5,664 bases of DNA from Candidatus Nomurabacteria bacterium RIFCSPLOWO2_01_FULL_41_12 (GCA_001787035.1 MFUY01000021.1:1-5664); one strand, 5' to 3'. Shown: positions 1 through 4,673, counted from the stretch's first letter. Notes: generated by a model from the letters alone, not told the origin. Numbers and translations: made by a program.

Positions 1-723
1 AATGTATGGAATTATACCCACAAAAATAATAAAATAGAGAAGCTGTAAAATCAGTTTGAAATTTATTAAAGCATAATCAACTTTCATGGATTCGCAAATT
101 GATAAAGGAAGAAATAAGACAAAAGATATCACTGTAATAACCAGACAGATCTGGTAAGCGGAAAGTTTTGCCCTGTTATATTTGCTCGTAACCGCGAATA
201 TGGCTTCACTCAAGGCCACTCCGACAATCATAAGATTTCCAAGTATTTTGTATATACTATATTCAATCTCTCCTTGCCCTCTAAAACTATTTAAATTGAT
301 TAAGGCCACTCCAAACACAGCGAGTATTACCCCAGCCCACCTTTTATAAGAAAGTATTTCCTTTAATAATATAAACGCAACAATAGCAGCAAATATGGGA
401 GATAAACTTAATATAATACCTGCTTCAATTCCGGAAGTGTACCTAAGTCCATAGAATAGCAAAACATTGTAAAGCAGAATTCCTGTTGAAGACTGCACAA
501 AAAGTACGACATAATCCTTTTTATCCAGTTGAGGAAAGATTTCTTTCTTAATTTTTACAATTAGATAAAAAACAATCATTGAAACCAGTAGCCTGACTTC
601 AACTGTAAAAAATATCGGTAACTGGGTTGTGAGCTCCTTGCCGATAACGACAGAACTGCCGACAAGCACCATCCCGAGAGAAAAAAGAAAATAATAAAAC
701 AATTTTGAAGATTGTTTTTCCAT
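1..723 (-). CDS. EamA/DMT-family permease, C-terminus beyond window edge
   Basis: This is an inner-membrane carrier of the drug/metabolite transporter superfamily; the substrate is unknown. The frame is open from an ATG at 721-723 to base 1, giving 241 residues, so the last part of a protein usually near 300 residues is missing. It starts MEKQSSKLFYYFLFSLGMVL and shows alternating hydrophobic helices, including segments around VSMIVFYLIV, FVQSSTGILLYNVLLFYGL, AGIILSLSPIFAAIVAFILL and WAGVILAVFGVALINL. The LSLSPIFAAIVAFILLKE stretch that ends the first half is the typical EamA signature. The second EamA repeat begins near residue 160 (LGNLMIVGVALSEAIFAV). The start is fixed by an in-frame TGA at 739-741 with no other ATG between. 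There is no clear Shine-Dalgarno sequence; an extended -10 box lies 9 nt upstream. It diverges from the TrpR-family gene and shares its operator-bearing intergenic region, so it may belong to that regulon (inference). Confidence 0.88.
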   Translation of the reverse strand, partial: MEKQSSKLFYYFLFSLGMVLVGSSVVIGKELTTQLPIFFTVEVRLLVSMIVFYLIVKIKKEIFPQLDKKDYVVLFVQSSTGILLYNVLLFYGLRYTSGIEAGIILSLSPIFAAIVAFILLKEILSYKRWAGVILAVFGVALINLNSFRGQGEIEYSIYKILGNLMIVGVALSEAIFAVTSKYNRAKLSAYQICLVITVISFVLFLPLSICESMKVDYALINFKLILQLLYFIIFVGIIPYI

Positions 724-732
724 GGAGTTCCC

Positions 733-741
733 ATTATATCA
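733..741 (-). promoter_or_regulatory. Extended -10 promoter of the EamA gene, near-leaderless
   Basis: On the minus strand the bases read TGATATAAT, a perfect TGnTATAAT extended -10. Only 9 nt separate it from the ATG at 723, so transcription would begin about 2-4 nt before the start codon. A weak -35-like TTGCAG sits 19 nt further upstream. This fits the absence of a Shine-Dalgarno sequence. The transcription start is inferred. Confidence 0.55.
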
Positions 742-810
742 TGTCCGCTAATAAATTCTGCAATATTTCGCAATTTACCCATTCGTACGAATAAAACAAT
801 AGAAAATAAG

Positions 811-819
811 TTATCCACA
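811..819 (+). promoter_or_regulatory. Perfect DnaA-box 9-mer
   Basis: TTATCCACA is an exact match to the high-affinity DnaA box consensus. It lies in the divergent EamA/TrpR-family intergenic region, 10 bp before the 40-bp operator. It is single: no box cluster or AT-rich unwinding region is evident, so it does not make an origin. It could let DnaA influence either divergent promoter, or be chance. Confidence 0.35.
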
Positions 820-828
820 CCCCACTAG

Positions 829-868
829 CTACTTTACTTGACTAAAGTACTTTAGTGCGCTAAAGTAG
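829..868. promoter_or_regulatory. 40-bp dyad operator (copy 1), overlaps the TrpR-family promoter
   Basis: The 40 bp read as two overlapping units of TACTTTA-N6-TAAAGTA, at 830-849 and 848-867, sharing a TA. Spacers are CTTGAC and GTGCGC. The central 16 bp (841-856, ACTAAAGTACTTTAGT) are a perfect palindrome, and the whole matches its own reverse complement at 16 of 20 positions per arm. A second copy with the same architecture lies at 3241-3280. It sits directly over the predicted -35 and -10 of the downstream TrpR-family gene. Autoregulation by that protein is inferred from position and family. The core loosely recalls the ACTAGT-type half-sites of the enterobacterial trp operator but is not the same sequence. 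Confidence 0.75.
838..866 (+). promoter_or_regulatory. Predicted promoter of the TrpR-family gene
   Basis: TTGACT (838-843) and TAAAGT (861-866) are separated by 17 bp. The -35 is strong and the -10 weak (4 of 6). Both lie inside the operator, so a bound repressor would block RNA polymerase. The leader would be about 70 nt. A second candidate pair, TTGATT (893-898) and CATTAT (917-922), would give a very short leader and would lie outside the operator. Confidence 0.45.
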
Positions 869-944
869 AGAAACTTGTCCCGTACTAAATTTTTGATTAC
901 GGGGCATAACGATAAACATTATTAGTTAAAATTTTAGTACTGGG

Positions 945-1352
945 ATGAGTAAAGGAATGAATGATAAAACATCAATAAAGACAGTAGAATTGGTCCAGCA
1001 AATTGGATCTGATATGGACTGGAATACCAAAGAAAATCGGCAGCTTATCGCCGGTATTTTGAAGCTTGAAAATGCCGATGAAGCCAAGCGTTTCCTGCGC
1101 GACTTGATGACGCCGCAAGAAATCAAAGAATTCGCAAACAGATTTGAGGCGGCTTCCCTTCTTTCTTCCGATATGCAATACAATTACATAATTGAAAAAA
1201 CTGGACTCTCTTCTGCGACTATTGCCCGTATTGCAAAGTGGCTCTACGGCTCGCTCGGAGGCTATCGCTTAATCCTTGCCCGCCTGTCTAATCCTATTGC
1301 AAATCATCATCACAACCATCCTAAACTTAGGAAAGGGTTGTCTTTGAGCTGA
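945..1352 (+). CDS. TrpR-related (YerC/YecD-type) transcriptional regulator with His-rich tail
   Basis: This is a DNA-binding protein of the TrpR-like helix-turn-helix family. Residues ~50-111 match the family core: RFLRDLMTPQEIKEFANRFE (49-68), then the turn-helix DMQYNYIIEKTGLSSATIARIAKWLYG (76-102), where SSATIARIAKWL is the recognition helix, followed by GGYRLIL. Known members include tryptophan-responsive TrpR and, to my recollection, histidine-linked repressors in Firmicutes; the ligand here is unknown. The length is 135 residues against roughly 100-110 for the family. The excess is an N-terminal ~25 residues and a C-terminal tail, SNPIANHHHNHPKLRKGLSLS (115-135), rich in His and basic residues. 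ATG 945 is used; an in-frame ATG at 957 (residue 5) is an alternative, with AGGA too close to it to serve well. Neither has a good Shine-Dalgarno sequence. A dyad operator overlaps its promoter, which argues for autoregulation. Confidence 0.88.
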   Translation: MSKGMNDKTSIKTVELVQQIGSDMDWNTKENRQLIAGILKLENADEAKRFLRDLMTPQEIKEFANRFEAASLLSSDMQYNYIIEKTGLSSATIARIAKWLYGSLGGYRLILARLSNPIANHHHNHPKLRKGLSLS

Positions 1353-1403
1353 TAGTCTTCTTGTAATTTATTTTGTTTGAAGCTAACCCCTGCCTAAGTT
1401 TAG
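1321..1403 (+). promoter_or_regulatory. Possible antiterminator pairing competing with the 1385-1412 terminator
   Basis: CTAAACTTAGG (1321-1331), inside the last codons of the regulator, is perfectly complementary over 11 nt to CCTAAGTTTAG (1393-1403), which is the loop side of the downstream terminator. GGGTT (1335-1339) can also pair with AACCC (1385-1389), part of the terminator's 5' arm. These pairings exclude the terminator hairpin. A His-codon cluster (CAT CAT CAC AAC CAT, 1305-1319) directly precedes the first strand, as in leader-peptide attenuators. The complementarity is seen in the sequence; the regulatory reading is inference. Confidence 0.4.
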
Positions 1404-1420
1404 ACAGGGGTTTTGCGTTT
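1385..1420 (+). terminator. Rho-independent terminator after the TrpR-family gene
   Basis: AACCCCTG (1385-1392) pairs with CAGGGGTT (1405-1412), an 8-bp stem that can be extended by a short inner stem in the 12-nt loop. The tail TTTTGCGTTTT is a slightly interrupted U-tract. It lies 33 nt after the regulator's stop codon and ~40 nt before the methyltransferase start, so it separates their transcription unless read through. Confidence 0.8.
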
Positions 1421-1452
1421 TGGCGTAGAGCTCAGTTCATTGAGAGGAGAAG

Positions 1453-2328
1453 ATGATGCGGAGTTATATTTCGATTCTCCGGGAAACGATCGACCGCCTT
1501 CGAGAAATCTTCGAGGGTCTGGTTACCGACGCCACGGAGTTCACCACCGGAGACCACTACGAAGAGTTCGGCCGCATAGCGGCCGAACGGAGAGCCGTGA
1601 CAGAAATCTTGAGGTCGGACAAACTTCATGCGCTCCAGAGCGCCGATGTTCGCTACAACATCGAGTACATGACGGCAAACGAACTCACAGAACTCACTGA
1701 AATGCCAAACCCGTGCAGGTTCGAAGGCACGCATTACTGGCATTGGACCCCGCTTTTAGATGAAGACCTCCTTCGAGACATTCTGGGAAAACCACTGCCG
1801 ATTGAGAAAACTCACAGCGGACCGTGGATCCTCGAGTTAGGCGCTGGCAATGGAACCCTGCTAAAAAAACTCAAGGAGATGGGGTACAACGGGGCGTGCA
1901 TGGTTGGGGTCGACATCTCGAAGGTTGGCGTTGACCGAATCAAGGAGGCAGGATTCGTTGGTTTCACGGACCTCAAGCCCCTACACCTCGGCAGTAATCC
2001 CGACGTGGTCTTTCTTTCCTACTTCGTCGATCGGGACAGCGATCAGCGTGGGACGTTCGAGAGGGTGGTTGGAATTCTGAGACCAAGAGGCACGCTCGTG
2101 CTTGAGGGACTCTTCCCGTGCGTGATGACGGACTCTAACGGCAACACGTACGGCAACGCGAACGTAACGAAGGGCAACGACACCATTGAGGATATTGAGC
2201 TCGTCGTTGCAGAACTCGGCCGGCTTGACATGCACCTCAAGCGCGTCATCGTAGGGGAGAGATTGGTGTACTCTCTTGACGGAGCTGAAATACTCCCCTC
2301 GTACACCCTGGTCTTCAAAAAGAACTGA
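1453..2328 (+). CDS. Class I SAM-dependent methyltransferase, GC-rich, likely transferred
   Basis: This is a predicted cytoplasmic methyltransferase of unknown substrate. The Rossmann domain starts near residue 124: motif I WILELGAGNGTLLKKLKEMG (125-144, with ELGAGNG binding SAM), the acidic end of beta-2 at D154 in VGVDIS, a beta-4 segment DVVFLSYFVDRD (184-195), and the LRPRGTLVLEG strand (209-219). The N-terminal ~120 residues are a separate, mostly helical region with an aromatic HYWHWTPLL patch (94-102) that could help form the substrate pocket. The SD AGGAG (1445-1449) sits 3 nt from ATG 1453 and 6 nt from ATG 1456, so 1456 (290 residues) is at least as likely. Composition differs sharply from neighbours: 35 of 60 G+C at 1501-1560 and 36 of 60 at 2101-2160, against 18 of 60 at 2461-2520 in the next gene. 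Together with the unusually strong SD this suggests horizontal acquisition. It sits between a terminator and two hairpins, like a self-contained cassette. Confidence 0.85.
   Translation: MMRSYISILRETIDRLREIFEGLVTDATEFTTGDHYEEFGRIAAERRAVTEILRSDKLHALQSADVRYNIEYMTANELTELTEMPNPCRFEGTHYWHWTPLLDEDLLRDILGKPLPIEKTHSGPWILELGAGNGTLLKKLKEMGYNGACMVGVDISKVGVDRIKEAGFVGFTDLKPLHLGSNPDVVFLSYFVDRDSDQRGTFERVVGILRPRGTLVLEGLFPCVMTDSNGNTYGNANVTKGNDTIEDIELVVAELGRLDMHLKRVIVGERLVYSLDGAEILPSYTLVFKKN
1566..1588. repeat. Perfect 10-bp-arm GC-rich hairpin inside the methyltransferase gene
   Basis: GTTCGGCCGC (1566-1575) and GCGGCCGAAC (1579-1588) are perfect inverted arms around a 3-nt ATA loop. The segment encodes residues ~38-46 (EFGRIAAER). 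It would be a very stable RNA hairpin about 110 nt into the message. It may simply reflect codon choice in a GC-rich gene. Confidence 0.5.
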
Positions 2329-2345
2329 AGATCAGATTGTTCTTT
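2319..2345 (+). other. Stem-loop over the methyltransferase stop codon
   Basis: AAAGAAC (2319-2325) pairs with GTTCTTT (2339-2345) around a 13-nt loop that begins with the TGA stop. The U content lies in the 3' arm (GTTCTTTATT), so it is a weak terminator candidate. It may act with the stronger hairpin at 2362-2392. Confidence 0.35.
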
Positions 2346-2361
2346 ATTACAAGCGTGCGCT

Positions 2362-2392
2362 CCCTGCAAGATGAAATTGAATTCTTGCAGGG
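2362..2392 (+). other. 10-bp perfect hairpin between methyltransferase and oxygenase genes
   Basis: CCCTGCAAGA (2362-2371) pairs perfectly with TCTTGCAGGG (2383-2392) around an 11-nt loop. There is no U-tract after it, so it is not a standard terminator; it could protect the 3' end of the methyltransferase mRNA or cause pausing. It contains the upstream ATG at 2371, which argues against that codon as the oxygenase start. GC-rich sequence ends just after it (~2396), so it may mark the right edge of the transferred segment. Confidence 0.5.
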
Positions 2393-2402
2393 CGCCACTA
2401 AT

Positions 2403-2408
2403 TATAAA
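2403..2408 (+). promoter_or_regulatory. Possible -10 box of the oxygenase gene, near-leaderless
   Basis: TATAAA ends 7 nt before ATG 2416, the same geometry as the -10 boxes of the EamA (733-741) and dehydratase (3659-3667) genes. No convincing -35 is present at normal spacing, and the surroundings are AT-rich, so this could be chance. Confidence 0.3.
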
Positions 2409-2415
2409 AAATAAA

Positions 2416-3213
2416 ATGAATAAACAAAATATAGATAAAGATTTTTTAAGCGTACTTGGAGATAAATATGATAAAGATTTCTTTACTGACAAGAACGGAA
2501 GTTTGAGACAGGAATTAGATAAAACTGGAGTATTGGTGTTGCCTGACTTTGTTTCCGCCTCAACCCTTAAGGCACTGCAAGAAGAAGCGGACATACTAAA
2601 GAAAAATGCTTATAAGAGTGAATCGGTTTACAATCTATATGTTCTGCCTGATGACAAAAGTCTTTCGCCCGACGCACCAAGAAATAGAAAATTCCGCACT
2701 ACTAAAGGCTGTGTCCCTGACGACCAAATTCCTAAAAAATCTATCTTGCGAAAAATTTACGAAGCGGATATATTCAGGGGATTTATGTGTAAAATGCAGA
2801 GATTGATAAACATATATTCTTATTCTGACAATCTTTCCAGCATCAATATCAACTACTATGACCCGGATGATAGCTTGGAGTGGCACTTTGATAATGCCGA
2901 TTTTGCCGTCACTTTATTGGTAAAAAATCCAAAGAAAGGCGGTATCTACGAATATTTTCCGAATATGAGATATGGTGCCGAGAGTAAAGAGGATTATGAA
3001 ACTCTGCGCAAGATTCTTGACAGAAAATTAAAACCAAAAAGAGTTTTAATGGGGGAAGGAACTTTAATGATTTTTCGTGGTAATAGATCTCTACACAGGG
3101 TAACAAAAGTTGAAGTGGGTGAACGTGTACTAATTACCCTAAATTACAATATCAAACCCAGAATTCCTTTATCGGAAAAATCGCGAATGACCTTCTTTGG
3201 CCGAACTAAATAA
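2416..3213 (+). CDS. 2OG/Fe(II)-dependent oxygenase, HalD/BesD-like hydroxylase
   Basis: This is a non-haem iron oxygenase using 2-oxoglutarate and O2, with a double-stranded beta-helix fold. Counting from ATG 2416 (265 residues), the iron-binding triad is H157-x-D159 in LEWHFDNADFAVTLLV and H227 in SLHRVTKVEVGERVL, with R237, ten residues on, placed to bind 2-oxoglutarate. The stretch with GGIYEYFPNMRYG, then GTLMIFRGNRSLHRV and a C-terminal FFGR, resembles the group often annotated HalD/BesD-like, whose characterised members act on free amino acids. Those halogenases have Gly in place of the Asp; here Asp is present, so hydroxylation rather than halogenation is predicted. The frame is open to ATG 2371, but that adds 15 residues (MKLNSCRAPLIIKNK) encoded in a hairpin, so I prefer 2416; no SD supports either. 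It is AT-rich, unlike the preceding methyltransferase. It ends 27 bp before the second operator. Substrate unknown. Confidence 0.85.
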   Translation: MNKQNIDKDFLSVLGDKYDKDFFTDKNGSLRQELDKTGVLVLPDFVSASTLKALQEEADILKKNAYKSESVYNLYVLPDDKSLSPDAPRNRKFRTTKGCVPDDQIPKKSILRKIYEADIFRGFMCKMQRLINIYSYSDNLSSININYYDPDDSLEWHFDNADFAVTLLVKNPKKGGIYEYFPNMRYGAESKEDYETLRKILDRKLKPKRVLMGEGTLMIFRGNRSLHRVTKVEVGERVLITLNYNIKPRIPLSEKSRMTFFGRTK

Positions 3214-3240
3214 TTTATAAACCCGGCATCTCTCATCAAG

Positions 3241-3280
3241 CTACTTTACTCAACTAAAGTACTTTAGTTAAGTAAAGTAG
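3241..3280. promoter_or_regulatory. 40-bp dyad operator (copy 2)
   Basis: This copy has the same architecture as 829-868: TACTTTA-N6-TAAAGTA units at 3242-3261 and 3260-3279 sharing a TA, with spacers CTCAAC and GTTAAG. Its arms match in 19 of 20 positions, making it an almost perfect palindrome, and it matches copy 1 at 34 of 40 bases, with every mismatch in a spacer. The dinucleotide AG precedes both copies. It lies between two convergent genes, downstream of the oxygenase and of the dehydratase, so it covers no obvious gene start. A plus-strand TATAAT (3296-3301) lies 16 bp to its right. It may be a second repressor site (looping, or control of an antisense transcript) or the far end of a cassette. 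Confidence 0.75.
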
Positions 3281-3290
3281 GCAATATTTC

Positions 3291-3327
3291 TATTCTATAA
3301 TTCTTGAGAATACCAGAATATTTTTTT
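3291..3327 (+). terminator. Rho-independent terminator after the oxygenase gene
   Basis: TATTCT (3291-3296) pairs with AGAATA (3315-3320). An inner ATTC/GAAT stem (3300-3303 with 3308-3311) is closed by a TTGA loop, and seven T residues (3321-3327) follow directly. The stem is AT-rich but the U-tract is clean. The T-run overlaps the stop codon of the convergent dehydratase gene. Confidence 0.6.
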
Positions 3328-3652
3328 ATTTCATCGCATCTACTTTCGCCGCGACGATGAAATCGTTCTCAGACAGCCCCCCGATGGCGTGGGTCCAGAG
3401 TTCAAGCAGAACTTTGTTATAATGGATATGAATGTCAGGATGGTGGTCTTCCATCTCCGCTACGTCCGCTACCCGCTCTACGAAATTTATCGCTCCGATG
3501 AAATCTTTAAATTTGTATTCTTTGGAAATTTTCTTAATATCTTCGCTTAAACTCCAGCCCGGCACTTCAGCCATATAATCTATGGCCTCGCCTTTAGTTA
3601 GCGGTTCGGCTCCCCCTTCGCACGGCACGCACTTTTTCTTTAGTAAATACAT
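3326..3652 (-). CDS. phhB: Pterin-4a-carbinolamine dehydratase
   Basis: This small cytoplasmic enzyme dehydrates 4a-hydroxytetrahydropterin, the by-product of pterin-dependent aromatic amino acid hydroxylases. The length of 108 residues is full for the family. The signature is intact: EMEDHHPDIHIHYNKVLLEL (66-85), then WTHAIGGLSENDFIVAAKVD (86-105). H70, H71 and H88 correspond to the three active-site histidines, with the usual 17-residue spacing between the second and third. The N-terminus KKCVPCEGGAEPLT (7-20) carries the CxxC found in many bacterial members. No phenylalanine hydroxylase is visible here. In bacteria lacking such hydroxylases the role of these proteins is unclear, so the function beyond family membership is uncertain. 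ATG 3650-3652 follows an extended -10 by 6 nt, so the message would be leaderless. Confidence 0.92.
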   Translation of the reverse strand: MYLLKKKCVPCEGGAEPLTKGEAIDYMAEVPGWSLSEDIKKISKEYKFKDFIGAINFVERVADVAEMEDHHPDIHIHYNKVLLELWTHAIGGLSENDFIVAAKVDAMK

Positions 3653-3658
3653 CTGACT

Positions 3659-3667
3659 ATTATAGCA
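3659..3667 (-). promoter_or_regulatory. Extended -10 promoter of the dehydratase gene, leaderless
   Basis: On the minus strand the bases read TGCTATAAT, again a perfect TGnTATAAT extended -10. Six bases (AGTCAG) separate it from the ATG. Transcription should start at or next to the A of the start codon. No good -35 is seen at 16-18 bp. Confidence 0.6.
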
Positions 3668-3672
3668 AAAAT

Positions 3673-3781
3673 TAATTGAAACATAGCTTTTCGAAGGGGT
3701 TTCGAGCGCGACGACGTGAGAATTTCAGGATTTTTTAAGCTTCAAAAAATCCGTACCGAATAAAAGTTTATGTTTCAATTA
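3673..3781. repeat. 109-bp element with 13-bp perfect terminal inverted repeats and inner hairpins
   Basis: TAATTGAAACATA (3673-3685) is the exact reverse complement of TATGTTTCAATTA (3769-3781). Between them lie a 9-bp perfect hairpin, GGATTTTTT (3728-3736) with AAAAAATCC (3744-3752), loop AAGCTTC, and a small TCGAA/TTCGA stem (3691-3695 with 3701-3705). A GC-richer stretch (3703-3718) joins them. It fills the gap between the EamA and dehydratase genes; its right arm encodes the last residues (IIET) and stop of EamA. It could be a MITE-like or REP-like repeat, a small RNA or a composite 3'-end structure. No clean U-tract follows the hairpin on either strand. Confidence 0.55.
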
Positions 3782-4673
3782 TTCCCTCCCTTAATTTGGC
3801 AATTTGATAAATACTAAACACGAGCAGTATAGCCGCAACCCATTGAGAAATTGACAGCCCTTTGTCATTCACTACCATATCCAGAAACACGGCAATAAAC
3901 GGAAAAGTCAGCTCTAAAATGGTAGAGATATGCACCGGTGTCTTCGCCAGACCTTTATAATAAATAAGAAGCGCCACCATGCCTGTGGATACCGCAATAA
4001 GCGCTAGCCACCCAAATTGCGCTCCAGTAGGAGTAGCCAAACTTGAGCCATAGCCGAAGAGGAATAATACTGGCAAGGCTATGATGACAGTAAATAAAAA
4101 TCTATAAAAGGTGCTTACCTGCGCTTCCACCTTACCTAAAAGCATTTTAGAAAATGTTGTAGATGAACCCCAAGCAAAAGCGGCACCGAGCGCGTAAAGC
4201 GCCGCGACAATAGTACCCCCGCCAGTTTTAAAATTAACTAAACCATTCGGAAAGGTGACAAAATAAGCCGAAAGAATAGCCAGCAAGGCCCATTTGATGT
4301 ACCGTTTGTCCAGCTGCTCTTTCAGAAAAATTCGGGCAGTGGTAATAGCGAATATAGGCTGCAATTTTTGCAAAAGGAATACCACCGATATAGAAATAAA
4401 GTTTACTTTCACCAGCGCCGTCGTAAACCAGAGAGTGCCCAGAAGCCCGCTTAACACGGAAATAAGGAGAAGTAGCAGCCATTCACGTTTTGTAAATTTG
4501 TCTTTAAATAGATACTTATAGACAAATGGAGATAAAATGATAAGACCGAAGAGGTGCTCAAGAAAAATTATAGTAATAGGCGGAAGCGAATACAGATGTT
4601 GCCGGATCAGACCATCAAATGCCCAGAGCAATGCCGCAGTAATAATTAAAATTGGACCAGAAATTTTTAACAT
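3768..4673 (-). CDS. EamA/DMT-family permease, possible riboflavin transporter
   Basis: This is an inner-membrane carrier of 301 residues, the normal length, with two EamA repeats and about ten hydrophobic helices. The first repeat spans ~5-140 (ILIITAALLWAFDGLIR, then VVFLLQKLQPIFAITTARIFLKEQL ending the half); the second spans ~155-295 (LYALGAAFAWGSSTTFSKM, then ILELTFPFIAVFLDMVV). Its ATG overlaps the end of the riboflavin kinase gene as ATGTTAA, so translation is probably coupled. Since RibN-type riboflavin importers belong to this family, flavin uptake is a reasonable guess from context; sequence alone cannot separate it from other EamA substrates. The reading frame ends inside the right arm of the 109-bp inverted-repeat element. 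It is unlike the other EamA gene in this window (1-723) apart from family features. Confidence 0.9.
   Translation of the reverse strand: MLKISGPILIITAALLWAFDGLIRQHLYSLPPITIIFLEHLFGLIILSPFVYKYLFKDKFTKREWLLLLLISVLSGLLGTLWFTTALVKVNFISISVVFLLQKLQPIFAITTARIFLKEQLDKRYIKWALLAILSAYFVTFPNGLVNFKTGGGTIVAALYALGAAFAWGSSTTFSKMLLGKVEAQVSTFYRFLFTVIIALPVLFLFGYGSSLATPTGAQFGWLALIAVSTGMVALLIYYKGLAKTPVHISTILELTFPFIAVFLDMVVNDKGLSISQWVAAILLVFSIYQIAKLREGIIET

Noticed and set aside
781..792. Perfect 12-bp palindrome ATTCGTACGAAT upstream of the left EamA gene
   Set aside because: About one such 12-mer is expected by chance in a window of this length, and no second copy was seen.
829..868. Reading the 40-bp palindrome as an intrinsic terminator
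   Set aside because: The stem has essentially no loop, no U-tract follows it, and the second copy conserves short heptamers rather than overall pairing.
1320..1405. Integron attC-like site (CCTAA...TTAG repeats near the terminator)
   Set aside because: The core-site pattern GTTRRRY/RYYYAAC is not matched, and there is no integrase or array of cassettes. Pairing with the terminator explains the repeats better.
1413..1700. 95-codon plus-strand frame overlapping the methyltransferase start
   Set aside because: Its Arg/His/Gly-rich product is typical of an out-of-frame translation of a GC-rich gene; the methyltransferase frame has clear motifs and the SD.
2371..2415. Upstream ATG giving the oxygenase a 15-residue N-terminal extension
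   Set aside because: The ATG is inside a 10-bp perfect hairpin, the extra residues look unlike the family, and the boundary of GC-rich DNA lies between the two starts. ATG 2416 is preferred.
2043..2594. 183-codon minus-strand open frame antisense to the methyltransferase and oxygenase
   Set aside because: It crosses the ends of two well-supported genes, has no recognisable domain, and long antisense frames are expected opposite GC-rich coding sequence.
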